From the NCBI GenBank assembly GCA_023664705.1, contig JAMPFE010000007.1, positions 62,001 through 126,000 of the forward strand: DNA of 64,000 nt, read 5' to 3'. Position numbers and translations under genes: made by a program. Under the pieces are notes generated by a model, which saw only the letters and a list, made by a program, of their open reading frames with translations, was not told where the DNA came from and did not search any database. Numbering within the stretch: position 1 is the stretch's first letter; every line of letters begins with the position of its first letter. Below, piece by piece: positions 32,691-41,459 of the stretch. This DNA is from Lachnospiraceae bacterium (GTDB taxonomy: Bacteria; Bacillota; Clostridia; Oscillospirales; Ruminococcaceae).

Positions 32691-33554
32691 CTATTCCCCC
32701 GACAGTATTTTAAGCGCCCTCTGCGCCCCCTCATGCCCAGCGTCAGCCGCCGCGCGGAAATATTTCATCGCCTCGTCGGGCAAATTCTTATCGTTTAAAA
32801 ACAGAACGCCGAGGTTGTACATCGCTCTGGGTTCGCCCTCTTCCGCCGCCATTCGCCAATATTTTTCCGCCTCGTCAAGCTGCCCCTTTTCCTTAAACAA
32901 ATTGCCGAGACAGTGCTTCGCAAAGACGGCTCCCGCGTCCGCCGCCATACGCCAGTATTTTTCGGCTTCATCAAGCTGCCCCTTCTCCTTCAGCAGATCG
33001 CCGAGATTAGTCATCGCCCTCGGGTCTCCCGCGTCCGCCGCCATACGGAAATACTTTTCCGCCTCGTCGAGCCGTCCGCTGTCCACAAGCAGTATGCCGA
33101 GCAAGCCCTGCGCGTCGGCGTCCCCCGCCTCCGCCGCCATGCGGTAGTATTTTTCCGCCTCGCCGGTCAGTCCCGCCTCGTCGAGCAGCTGACCGAGCAC
33201 GCTCTGCGCGTCAACGTGCCCCGCCTCCGCCGCCATACGGAGATATTTCACGGACTCGCCGAGCTTGTTTTCCTCATACAGTATAGTCCCCAGAGCGAAC
33301 TGCGCGTCAACGTATCCCGCGTCCGCAGCCTCCCGAAGATACTTTTCGCCCTCGCCGCTCCGTTCAGTCCTGTAAAGCAAGGGGGCAAGCGCCCATTTCG
33401 CCTTGATGTTCCCCGCGTCCGCCGCCATGCGAAGATATTTTTCCGCTTCATCGAGCTGCCCCGCCTTGTCAAGCAGCCGCCCCAATTCTATCTGCGCCTC
33501 AACGTCCCCGTTCTCCGCTCTCTCGCGGAGCTTCTTTTCTTCAACATTAGGCAT
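32691..33554 (-). CDS. Sel1-like repeat protein 1
   Basis: This 287-residue protein is almost entirely Sel1/TPR-like repeats of about 36 residues: seven to eight units with the pattern AEKYxRMAADAGxxxAQxxLG. I prefer ATG 33554 (MPNVEEKKLRERAENGD) because AAAGGAAA lies at good distance; an in-frame ATG at 33575 lacks a ribosome site. Sel1 proteins are solenoid scaffolds for protein partners. Its repeats share long near-identical stretches with Sel1 gene 2 (33280-33400 against 33830-33950). It lies 12 bases upstream of the LRR pair. Confidence 0.88.
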   Translation of the reverse strand: MPNVEEKKLRERAENGDVEAQIELGRLLDKAGQLDEAEKYLRMAADAGNIKAKWALAPLLYRTERSGEGEKYLREAADAGYVDAQFALGTILYEENKLGESVKYLRMAAEAGHVDAQSVLGQLLDEAGLTGEAEKYYRMAAEAGDADAQGLLGILLVDSGRLDEAEKYFRMAADAGDPRAMTNLGDLLKEKGQLDEAEKYWRMAADAGAVFAKHCLGNLFKEKGQLDEAEKYWRMAAEEGEPRAMYNLGVLFLNDKNLPDEAMKYFRAAADAGHEGAQRALKILSGE

Positions 33555-33589
33555 AAAATTTTCCTTTCCCGACATTTCTGCCGAACGAT

Positions 33590-33640
33590 TTATTCATAAT
33601 TTGCCGCCGAAAAGCGGCAAACTATTCCCCGAACAGATTT
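33590..33640 (-). terminator. Intergenic hairpin between Sel1 genes 2 and 1
   Basis: TTTGCCGC-CGAAAA-GCGGCAAA forms an 8-bp stem just after the Sel1 gene 2 stop, without a strong T-run on the minus strand. Similar but degraded hairpins follow the other Sel1 genes (near 34611 and 35335). It may be a leaky terminator or a processing site. Confidence 0.5.
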
Positions 33641-34563
33641 TTAAGCATCTTCCGCGCTTCCTTGTCTCCCGCTTTTGCCGCCATACGGAAATATTTCTTC
33701 GCCTCGTCAAAGCGCTTGGAATTATTCAATATTATGCCGAGGTCGAACTGCGCGTTGACGTGACCCGCGTCCGCCGCCAAGCGAAGATATTTTTCCGCTT
33801 CGCCGAGCTTGTTTTCCTCGTACAGCTCAGCCCCCAAATCGAACTGCGCGTCAACGTATCCCGCGTCCGCAGCCTCCCGAAGATACTTTTCGCCCTCGCC
33901 GCTCCGTTCCGTTCTGTAAAGCAGCGAGGCAAGCTCCCATTTCGCCTTGGGCTCCCCCGTCTCCGCCGCCGCGCGGAAATATTTTTCCGCCTCGTTGGTA
34001 CGTCCCGTGTTATAGAACACCATACCGAGCCACATCTGCGCGTTGACCTCTCCCGCGTCCGCCGCCGTTTTCCAATACTTGAAAGCCTCGTCGTAACGCT
34101 CCGCGTTTTCAAACAGCAAGGCGAGCTTGCACTGCGCTTTGACGTGCCCCGCGTCCGCCGCCATACGCCAATATTTTTCGGCAAGCCCTAAGTTATGGAA
34201 TTGCTCAAATGTACAGCCGATATCATATTGCGCCTCAACGTCCCCGCTCTCCGCTTTCTTCAGGAGCTCCTTTTCGGTTTGCAATTGCGGGAGCACGCGG
34301 GCAGCTACCTCCGCCCAATGATCTCCTCCCTTTGCCGCCAAGCGGCAATATTTCTCGCACTCGTCAAAATCCCCCGCCTCGAGAAGCATAAGACAGAGAT
34401 TGCATTGCGCCGCGGAAACACCCTTATCCGCCGCCAAGCGGAAATATTTCATCGCCTCGTCGTTTTTTCCCTCGTCCTTAAGTATCACACCCAGCTTCGT
34501 CTGCGCCTCAACGTCCCCGCTCTCCGCTCTCTCGCGGAGCTCCTTTTCCTCAAAATCGCTCAT
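33622..34563 (-). CDS. Sel1-like repeat protein 2
   Basis: This 313-residue protein consists of about eight Sel1-like repeats after a short charged head, MSDFEEKELRERAESGD. ATG 34563 is preferred (AAGGGAAA upstream) over 34584. The middle contains a less regular unit, AAKGGDHWAEVAARVLPQLQ, that breaks the repeat rhythm. The gene shares its leader, head sequence and several repeat blocks with the neighbouring Sel1 genes, pointing to tandem duplication. There is no signal peptide; it is likely a cytosolic scaffold. Confidence 0.88.
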   Translation of the reverse strand: MSDFEEKELRERAESGDVEAQTKLGVILKDEGKNDEAMKYFRLAADKGVSAAQCNLCLMLLEAGDFDECEKYCRLAAKGGDHWAEVAARVLPQLQTEKELLKKAESGDVEAQYDIGCTFEQFHNLGLAEKYWRMAADAGHVKAQCKLALLFENAERYDEAFKYWKTAADAGEVNAQMWLGMVFYNTGRTNEAEKYFRAAAETGEPKAKWELASLLYRTERSGEGEKYLREAADAGYVDAQFDLGAELYEENKLGEAEKYLRLAADAGHVNAQFDLGIILNNSKRFDEAKKYFRMAAKAGDKEARKMLKNLFGE

Positions 34564-34630
34564 AAAATTTCCCTTTCCCGTCATTTCAGCCGAAAGCTTT
34601 ATTCACAATCTGCCGCTGTAAAGCAGCAGG

Positions 34631-35298
34631 CTATTCCCCGAACAGATTTTTAAGCGCTTCCCGCGCCCCCTCATGCCCAGCCTCCGCCGCCATGCGGAAA
34701 TATTTCATCGCCTCATCAAGATGCCCCTTTTCATAAAACAGACAGCCGAGCATGCACTGCGCGTAAGCGTCTCCCGCTTCCGCCGCCAAGCGCCAGTACT
34801 TTTCGGTCTCGTCGAGCCGCCCCGCGTCCTTAAGCAGACAGCCAAGCTTGTATTGCGCGCAAACGTCTCCGCCGTCCGCAGCCATGCGCCAATACTTTTC
34901 CGCCTCGTCAAGCCGCCCCTCGTCCTTAAACATACAACCCAGATCGTATTGTGATCCAACGTCTCCGTTGTCTGCCGCCATACGTCGGTATTTTTCGCAC
35001 TCGTCCAATTTTTTCTGTCCGTAAAGGATCATGCCCATTTCGACCTGCGCTCGGATATGTCCGTTGTCCGCCGCCATACGGTAGTATTTTTCAGCTTCCT
35101 CTTTATCGAGCCAATAGCTGCAAAATTTGCCGAGCGTAAATTGCGCTTCAACGTTTCCGCCGTCCGCCGCCAAGCGGTAGAAAGTCTCCGCCTCGAAACC
35201 CCGTCTCGTATCCTCCAGCAAATGTCCCAATCGAGCTGCGCCTCAACGTCCCCGTTCTCCGCTCTCTCGCGGAGCTCCTTTTCTTCGTACTTTTCCAT
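34631..35298 (-). pseudogene. Sel1-like repeat gene 3, frameshifted near its start
   Basis: Starting at ATG 35298 the protein reads MEKYEEKELRERAENGDVEA and then, after QL, leaves the frame near 35240. Compared with the neighbouring copy (CCCAGCTCGAG at 35876-35886), this gene has CCCAATCGAG, a net loss of one base. Restoring it continues into LGHLLEDTRRGFEAETF and six to seven Sel1 repeats to the stop at 34631. As it stands only a short peptide would be made unless translation restarts internally. Sequence error is possible but the flanking duplicated sequence is clean. Confidence 0.82.
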
Positions 35299-35880
35299 AA
35301 AATTTCCCTTTCCCGGCATCTCCGCCGAACAATTTATGGTCGCAAAGCGGCAGCCTATTCCCCCGCCTGCTCGGCAAGCTTTTGTATCGCCTCGTTCTGT
35401 CCGATATCCGCCGCCGCGCGAAGATATTTTTCCGCCTCGTCCGTCCGCCCCGAGTCGATAAGGAGCTCGGCAAAATGATACTGCGCGTCCGCGTGAATGA
35501 GATGCTTTCCGTCAAGACCCGCGTCCGCCGCCAAGCGCCAGTACTTTTCCGCCTCGTCAAGCCGCCCCGCGTCCTTAAACATACAGCCCAGATCGTATTG
35601 TGATCCAACGTCGCCGTTGTCCGCCGCCATACGTCGGTATTTTTCGCACTCGTCCAATTTTTTCTGTCCGTAAAGGATCATGCCCATTTCGACCTGCGCT
35701 CGGATATGTCCGTTGTCCGCCGCCATACGGTAGTATTTTTCAGCTTCCTCTTTATCGAGCCAATAGCTGCAAAATTTGCCGAGCGTAAATTGCGCTTCAA
35801 CGTTTCCGCCGTCCGCCGCCAAGCGGTAGAAAGTCTCCGCCTCGAAACCCCGTCTCGTATCCTCCAGCAAATGTCCCAGC
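34951..35880. repeat. Near-identical 280-bp duplication within Sel1 genes 3 and 4
   Basis: Bases about 34953-35236 and 35602-35886 are almost identical, far more alike than the remaining parts of the two genes. This marks a recent duplication or gene conversion between the paralogues. Confidence 0.9.
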
Positions 35881-35948
35881 TCGAGCTGCGCCTCAACGTC
35901 TCCGCGCTCCGCTCTCTCGCGGAGCTCCTTTTCTTCAACATTAGGTAT
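35355..35948 (-). CDS. Sel1-like repeat protein 4 with ATA in place of the start ATG
   Basis: The frame runs IPNVEEKELRERAERGDVEA then LELGHLLEDTRRGFEAE, with five to six Sel1 repeats to the stop at 35355. At the position where the sister genes have AAATTTTATG, this gene has AAATTTTATA (35946-35948), so the expected start is ATA (Ile). The AAAGGGAAA ribosome site is intact. The first in-frame standard alternative is a TTG at 35870, inside repeat 1 and without an SD. The gene may be weakly translated, silenced, or misread by one base. It starts 18 bases after the EAL gene. Confidence 0.75.
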   Translation of the reverse strand: MPNVEEKELRERAERGDVEAQLELGHLLEDTRRGFEAETFYRLAADGGNVEAQFTLGKFCSYWLDKEEAEKYYRMAADNGHIRAQVEMGMILYGQKKLDECEKYRRMAADNGDVGSQYDLGCMFKDAGRLDEAEKYWRLAADAGLDGKHLIHADAQYHFAELLIDSGRTDEAEKYLRAAADIGQNEAIQKLAEQAGE

Positions 35949-35966
35949 AAAATTTCCCTTTCGCCG

Positions 35967-38903
35967 TCAGTTATAAGCCTCTTCCCCGCCGCTTTCCCCG
36001 GCGAGGTCCTTAGCCCAGAGCTCCTCGAATTCCCCGATAGGCATCGGCTTCGCGAAATAATACCCCTGCACCATATTGCAGTCGATATCCTGCAAAAAGT
36101 CCACCTGCTCGACGGTCTCGACGCCCTCGGAGATGACCTGCATATCGAGGTTTTTCGCCAGATCGACTACCGTCGAAATGACCGCGCGCCCCTTTTGGGA
36201 GTTCACCGTGTCGCTGAAAAACTCGCGGTCTATTTTGACCACGTCCGCGGGTATGTCTTTCAGCATATTCAGCGACGAATACCCCGAGCCGAAGTCGTCT
36301 ATCGACAGCTTAAAGCCTATCTCGTGCAGCTTCTGCATTATCCTCAGCATAAGCTCCGAATCCTCCGTGAACACGCTCTCCGTAAGCTCCAGCTCGATAT
36401 ATTCATACGGGATGCCGTACTTGTCGACTATCTCGCGCAGCCGCCAGATATAGTCGTCGTTGTTGAGATGCATACGCGACTGATTGACGGAAATGACCAC
36501 GGGCGTGAGCCCCCTGTCTATCCAGCGCCGCATTGCCTTGCATATCTCCTCGAGAATGAAGAAGTCCAGCTCCACCACAAAGCCGTTTTTCTCGGCTATC
36601 GGGATAAACCTGTCGGGGTACACGAACCCGAATTCCCTGCTGTTCCAGCGGATAAGCGCCTCGCCGCCCTCTATGTGCCGCGAATTTGTGCCGTACTTCG
36701 GCTGAATATAGCACACGAACTCGTGCTCCTTAAGCGCGGTCGGCATAACGTTCTCAAAGTCCTTTTCGCGCAGCGCGTCGTCGCGCACCTTCCCGTCGTA
36801 GAACGCCACGGCGTTGCTGTGCCGTCCCTTTATCGTCTTTTTCGCGATATTGCAGCGGTCTATTGCCGCGTTGAAATCGACCATGCCGTACCTGTCCGCG
36901 CACTGCCCGAGCCTGCAAACGCCCGCGCTGAACAAAACGGGATAGGAGACGAACAGCGAGTTTCGCCTGTCAAATTCCGCGAAGATATTGTTCAGCCTGT
37001 TTTCAAGCTCGCCGTCCGAGGCGTTTTTCACCGTGCACGCAAAGTTGTCGTCCGAAACGCGCGCAAAAATCTCGTCGGGCTCCAAGTGGTCGCCGATGGT
37101 CTTGTAAAGTCTTTCAAGCATACGGTTGCCCTCGTCGTAGCCCAGCCTGTCGTTTATAAACTTGAACTTGTCAATATCGAAAACCGCGACCGCCCAGCTG
37201 TCGGGGTTTGATTTCCGCAGCGCCTTTTCCGAGTCGGCAATGTATCTTCGCCTTGTGCGCCCGCCCGTAAGCGTATCTATCTCGGAAAGGCGGCGGCTCT
37301 TTACGGTCGCGATGACGATACACACCGCCAGCAGCCCCGCAAGCGCCGCAAATCCCGCGACGATAAACCACACGTAGGTGTCGTGCTTTTCAACGACGAC
37401 GCTCTGCGAGTTGATAACGTTGTAAATTTCGGCAACGGATTCGTTCCCGTTTATCTGCGCGACAGCCTTTTCGAGTATCCCCCTGAGCTCGTTGGAGCGG
37501 CGGGATACGGCAATGCACTCCGAGTGGAAAACGGGCAGAACGTCGTGGATAACAAGCTCCTCGTAATGCGCCGAGCGCAGATACAGCGCGTCGCGGCAAT
37601 CCATGCAGACAAGCTTCTCGCGCCCGCTCATCACCATTTCGCACGCTATCGTGCTCGTGGAATAGCGCGAGACCGCCCACTGCGGATAAAAGCGCTCGAG
37701 GTACTTCGCGACCTCCGCGTCGCCCTTTGCCGTCGCGACAGCCGTCACGTCGGAGAGCTCCGTATCGGCTCTCCCCGCGAACACTATCGGCGAGCGCGTA
37801 ACGGGCGCGGAAACGAAATATCCCGAATACCCCGAAACGCCCTCCTCGTGCACCCCGCCGAACACGATATCCGCTTCCTCCGAAGCCATTGCGTCCATAC
37901 ATTCCGAAATCGAGTTGTACGGCACTATCTTTATCTTCAGCCCCGTGCTTTCGGCAATTCTGTCAATTATAGAGCCGACTATCCCCGTCAGCCGCTCCGT
38001 CGTATAGTCATACGTCTCGGAAATATCCGCCCCGAGATTATAGCCCATGGTTATTTCCTTATGGGACGCGAGATACAGGCGCTCCTCCGCGGAATACGCG
38101 TACCTCTGCGAGCCGTAGTTCGCTATGTTCTTCTGGTATGTATCACCCGGGAACGACGGATAGCTGAGAAACAGCTCCGACATTCCGTCCGTGATGTCCG
38201 CCGCGAGGGCGCTGTCCTCCGCCCTTACGACGAAATAGCAAGCGTCCGCCCCGAACTGATAGACTATCGTCTCGTTCTCCCACGGGCGGAAGCAGTTTTT
38301 CACCACCGCGTCCAGCTTTCCCGAAACGAAGTCCGCTCTCATCGTCGTCTCCGTGCTGTATTTCACGAACTCCGCGTCCTCCATATTGCTGCAAACGAAG
38401 CGCCCGTCCCTGAAAAAGTCGCCCTCGTCCTCGGGAAGATAGCCTATCTTCATGCGGCTTATCGCGCTCGCGTCGCCGAAGCTCACGTCCTTGTATTTGC
38501 CGTTGTTGTAAACGTACACCGCGTTGAATTTCGTTATCATCGAAAAGCCCGCCGCCGCGAGGGAGTCGTCTCCGTAAAGCCCCAGCTCCTCCGCGCTCAC
38601 GCAGGGGATAACGTCTATCTCGCCCTCGCGGAGCATCTCAAACAGCTCCTCGGGGGTTCCGCTTTTGTATGTAAAGCGGTCGAGCGTGTATTTCGAGATC
38701 TGGTCGAGGTAATCGACGGCAAGCCCCGAAAGCCCCGAGCCCGTTTCCGAAACGCCGAACTTCGCGTTCGCCCCGACGACATACGCGCCGCCCGCCGACC
38801 TCGCGTATGCGGAAGCGGGACGGCTGATCGGAAAAGCCGTCAAAAAAATAAAAAGCGCCGAAATCAGCGCAAGCGTTCTCTTAAAAGTACGCAGTCCTGT
38901 CAT
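35967..38903 (-). CDS. Membrane sensor with two SBP-like domains, degenerate GGDEF and intact EAL
   Basis: This 978-residue protein has a signal anchor (about residues 8-33), two tandem extracellular solute-binding (PBPe/SBP3-like) domains (about 40-265 and 275-505), a transmembrane helix (about 515-537), a GGDEF-fold domain and an EAL domain (about 720-965). The cyclase motif is replaced by VSDDNF, so cyclase activity is unlikely. The EAL domain keeps GGEALIRW, ELTESVF, DDFGSGYSSL, KIDREF, SEGVET and QGYYFAKP, so it should hydrolyse cyclic-di-GMP in response to a bound ligand, perhaps an amino acid. It heads the Sel1/LRR block. Confidence 0.92.
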   Translation of the reverse strand: MTGLRTFKRTLALISALFIFLTAFPISRPASAYARSAGGAYVVGANAKFGVSETGSGLSGLAVDYLDQISKYTLDRFTYKSGTPEELFEMLREGEIDVIPCVSAEELGLYGDDSLAAAGFSMITKFNAVYVYNNGKYKDVSFGDASAISRMKIGYLPEDEGDFFRDGRFVCSNMEDAEFVKYSTETTMRADFVSGKLDAVVKNCFRPWENETIVYQFGADACYFVVRAEDSALAADITDGMSELFLSYPSFPGDTYQKNIANYGSQRYAYSAEERLYLASHKEITMGYNLGADISETYDYTTERLTGIVGSIIDRIAESTGLKIKIVPYNSISECMDAMASEEADIVFGGVHEEGVSGYSGYFVSAPVTRSPIVFAGRADTELSDVTAVATAKGDAEVAKYLERFYPQWAVSRYSTSTIACEMVMSGREKLVCMDCRDALYLRSAHYEELVIHDVLPVFHSECIAVSRRSNELRGILEKAVAQINGNESVAEIYNVINSQSVVVEKHDTYVWFIVAGFAALAGLLAVCIVIATVKSRRLSEIDTLTGGRTRRRYIADSEKALRKSNPDSWAVAVFDIDKFKFINDRLGYDEGNRMLERLYKTIGDHLEPDEIFARVSDDNFACTVKNASDGELENRLNNIFAEFDRRNSLFVSYPVLFSAGVCRLGQCADRYGMVDFNAAIDRCNIAKKTIKGRHSNAVAFYDGKVRDDALREKDFENVMPTALKEHEFVCYIQPKYGTNSRHIEGGEALIRWNSREFGFVYPDRFIPIAEKNGFVVELDFFILEEICKAMRRWIDRGLTPVVISVNQSRMHLNNDDYIWRLREIVDKYGIPYEYIELELTESVFTEDSELMLRIMQKLHEIGFKLSIDDFGSGYSSLNMLKDIPADVVKIDREFFSDTVNSQKGRAVISTVVDLAKNLDMQVISEGVETVEQVDFLQDIDCNMVQGYYFAKPMPIGEFEELWAKDLAGESGGEEAYN

Positions 38904-38962
38904 AGAAACCCCTCCCGCAACTGTCCGTAAATGCTCAAAAAGCGAATTTATTCACATATTAT

Positions 38963-38991
38963 ATTATAGCATTTTATGAAAATTTTTTCAA
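38963..38991 (-). promoter_or_regulatory. Promoter of the EAL/Sel1/LRR block
   Basis: On the minus strand TTGAAA (38986-38991), a 17-bp spacer, and TATAAT (38963-38968), about 60 bases before the ATG. No other promoter of similar quality is seen within the block. Confidence 0.8.
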
Positions 38992-39060
38992 GGAGTTAGT
39001 ATAATTTTTTCAGTTCTGCAATAAAACAGTTAAAATTTTTATACACTTTGCACAAAATCA

Positions 39061-39089
39061 TTGACAAATCAACGACAATATGGTATAAT
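39061..39089 (+). promoter_or_regulatory. Promoter of the GH13 gene at 39.1 kb
   Basis: TTGACA at 39061-39066, a 17-bp spacer, and TATAAT at 39084-39089, both perfect consensus, 45 bases before the ATG. Confidence 0.92.
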
Positions 39090-39133
39090 AAACCTTGGTA
39101 GCTTTACCGATAAAAACAAAGAGAGGTAATATT

Positions 39134-40459
39134 ATGAAATGGTATGAAAACGCGGTATTTTATCACATCTATCCGATAGGATATTTCGGCTGCCCCCGTC
39201 AGAACGACCAAACGAGCGAGCCGACCCACAAGATACTTAAGCTCATCGACGACATCCCGCATATCAAGGAGCTCGGCTGCAATGCGATCTACTTCGGTCC
39301 CGTATTCGAGAGTGTCGCTCACGGCTACGACACTATCGACTACAAGACGATAGACCGCCGTCTCGGCACCAACGAGGACTTCAAAAAGGTCTGCGACGAG
39401 CTGCATAAGAACGATATCAAGGTAGTTCTCGACGGCGTGTTCAACCACGTCGGGCGCGATTTCGTGCACTTTAAGGACGTGCGCGAGCATAAGCTCGGCA
39501 GCCCCAAGAAGGACTGGTTCCACGTCCGCGAGGGCAACTCCTGCTACAACGACGGCTTCTACTACGAGGGCTGGGAGGGTCATTACGAGCTCGTCAAGCT
39601 CAACCTGTTCAACCCCGAGGTAAAGCAGTACATCAAGGACGTAATAACGGGCTGGAAAGAGGAATTCGGCATTGACGGGCTCCGCCTCGACGTAGCCTAC
39701 TGCCTCGACCAAAACTTCCTCCGCGAGCTCCGCGGTCACTGCAAGTGGCTCAGCGAGGATTTCTTCCTGCTCGGCGAGACGCTCCACGGCGACTACAATA
39801 TGTGGATGAACGACCAAATGCTCGACAGCGTGACCAACTACGAGTGCTACAAGGGCTTGTTTTCCAGCTTCAACGATATGAATATGTTCGAGATAGCGCA
39901 CTCGATAAACCGCCAGTTCGGCAGCGAAAACTGGTGCCTTTACCGCGGAAAGCACCTGTACACCTTCGTCGACAACCACGACGTAACGCGCGTCGCGACT
40001 ATCCTCAAGACCAAGGAGCACTTGCCGCTCATCTACACGCTGATGTTTATGATGCCCGGCATCCCGTCCGTTTACTACGGCAGCGAATTCGCTATCGAGG
40101 GCGATAAGCGCGGCGGCGGAGACGACGCTCTCCGTCCCGAGTTCGACCTCGAAAAGATGAAGTCCGAGGGACACCGCGACCTCTCCGAGCACATAAAGGC
40201 GCTCGCCGAGATAGAGAAAAATCACCCCGCTGCCGCCGAGGGCGATTACAAGCAGGTGCAGCTCACCAACCGCCAGTACGCGTTCTCGCGCACGGCAAAC
40301 GGCGAAACGCTGCTCACCGTCATCAACGCGGACGGCGCTCCGTTCACGTTCAACCTCAATATGGGCGGCGAGGCTGAAAATCTCCTCACGGGCGAAAAGC
40401 AGAGCCTCGGCGGGCTCACACTCCCCGCGTTCACCTCGGCGGTCTACAAGGTAGTTTGA
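39134..40459 (+). CDS. GH13 alpha-amylase family protein
   Basis: This 441-residue cytosolic enzyme starts MKWYENAVFYHIYPIGYFGC at ATG 39134 (SD GAGAGG). The catalytic motifs are intact: DGVFNHVG, GLRLDVAY with nucleophile Asp near 186, LLGETLHG with acid Glu near 214, and VDNHDVTR with the third Asp near 282. It lacks the N-terminal beta-sandwich of the 8.2-kb enzyme and belongs to the short oligo-acting GH13 types. It probably degrades maltooligosaccharides inside the cell. It has its own strong promoter. Confidence 0.92.
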   Translation: MKWYENAVFYHIYPIGYFGCPRQNDQTSEPTHKILKLIDDIPHIKELGCNAIYFGPVFESVAHGYDTIDYKTIDRRLGTNEDFKKVCDELHKNDIKVVLDGVFNHVGRDFVHFKDVREHKLGSPKKDWFHVREGNSCYNDGFYYEGWEGHYELVKLNLFNPEVKQYIKDVITGWKEEFGIDGLRLDVAYCLDQNFLRELRGHCKWLSEDFFLLGETLHGDYNMWMNDQMLDSVTNYECYKGLFSSFNDMNMFEIAHSINRQFGSENWCLYRGKHLYTFVDNHDVTRVATILKTKEHLPLIYTLMFMMPGIPSVYYGSEFAIEGDKRGGGDDALRPEFDLEKMKSEGHRDLSEHIKALAEIEKNHPAAAEGDYKQVQLTNRQYAFSRTANGETLLTVINADGAPFTFNLNMGGEAENLLTGEKQSLGGLTLPAFTSAVYKVV

Positions 40460-40497
40460 TAGAGAATAGTTGCTAGTTGTTAGTTGTCGGGGGCTTT

Positions 40498-40995
40498 ATG
40501 GACAAGGACGAGTTTGTTGTTGATATTGACGCTTACGTTGACCGTGTTGATCGTGTCGATCGTTCGGAGAAGCCCAAACGCGCCTCTTTACCGCTTCGGG
40601 TACGGCTTACGGTGCTTTGGAGCTTGCTTTTCGGGATATTCGTCGGATTTCCGTATATCGGTCTGATGGCGTGGCTCGGCGACGATTTTGGCGCGGGCGC
40701 TGTGGTCGTCGCGGCGGCGGTGTTCCTCTGCGCTCATGTAACGGCTTCCGCGCTGACTTTTCGGCGCTTCAGCCGAAAATATCACGTCCGCGCTTGGGAA
40801 TTTATGCTGCTGAGTGCTCTGCCGCTGCTCGCGCTTGGGGTCGCGCTGGCTGCTGCGGCTTATATCATCGGCGGCTGGAACGGCGTGGGTTTATTTATAT
40901 TCGCCCTTTGTTACGGCGGATATGCCGTGCTGTACGCCGCGCTTTTGAGCGTTGCGCTGCTTTGTATGCGCAAATTCTCCCGAAAATCGGCATAA
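40498..40995 (+). CDS. Small membrane protein A of a tandem family
   Basis: This 165-residue protein begins MDKDEFVVDIDAYVDRVDRV, an acidic head absent from its relatives, then has four hydrophobic helices. Shared with its neighbours are the motif LTFRRFSRKYHV before helix 3, LLSALPLLAL after it, and the ending MRKFSRK. No catalytic or transport signature is recognised. It is the first of five related genes and one remnant between 40.5 and 42.8 kb, all rightward. Function is unknown. Confidence 0.75.
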   Translation: MDKDEFVVDIDAYVDRVDRVDRSEKPKRASLPLRVRLTVLWSLLFGIFVGFPYIGLMAWLGDDFGAGAVVVAAAVFLCAHVTASALTFRRFSRKYHVRAWEFMLLSALPLLALGVALAAAAYIIGGWNGVGLFIFALCYGGYAVLYAALLSVALLCMRKFSRKSA

Positions 40996-41016
40996 AAAGA
41001 AAACGGAGGAACAAGC

Positions 41017-41439
41017 ATGACGAGAAAGCAAGCGTTGATCCTGCTCGCCGTTTTCGGCAATATGCTCATTATCGCCATAGGCGCGGCGCAGATAACGCTT
41101 ATGTCGGCAATGTGGGGGCTGCCCGTTATCATTGCTGTACTCGCGCTGCACATAATCGCGGCGAAGTTCTCCTGCCGCCGCTTTTGGCGAAAGCACGGTA
41201 TATCGGCGGGGCGCTATATTTTATACGGCGCTCTGCCCGCCGTGCTGCTGAATATCGCCGTGCTCGCGGCTGTATACATACTTACGGCAGCGGGTTTCAA
41301 GGGATTTTTGCTGCCGCTAACGGATATGGTACCGTCGGAGCTCCTCCTCTCGACCTTTGCGGCAGGGTATTCCTCCGTATACATAATCATTCTGGCTGTG
41401 GTGCTCGGGAACGATAAAATATACAAGGGCGACGTCTGA
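41017..41439 (+). CDS. Small membrane protein B of a tandem family
   Basis: This 140-residue protein has four predicted helices. It starts MTRKQALILLAVFGNMLIIA, matching the head of protein C (LILLAVFGN), and carries CRRFWRKHGISAGRYILYGA followed by LPAVLLN. The conserved basic Arg-Arg/Lys-Phe-x-Arg-Lys loop and the following ALP motif define the family. A GGAGG ribosome site is present and the gene follows A by 21 bases. Function is unknown. Confidence 0.75.
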   Translation: MTRKQALILLAVFGNMLIIAIGAAQITLMSAMWGLPVIIAVLALHIIAAKFSCRRFWRKHGISAGRYILYGALPAVLLNIAVLAAVYILTAAGFKGFLLPLTDMVPSELLLSTFAAGYSSVYIIILAVVLGNDKIYKGDV

Positions 41440-41459
41440 CCCGACCAAAGGAGAACCGT

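Noticed and set aside
31788..32798. Open frame antisense to the LRR genes
   Set aside because: It overlaps two LRR genes with clear repeats on the other strand and has no ribosome site.
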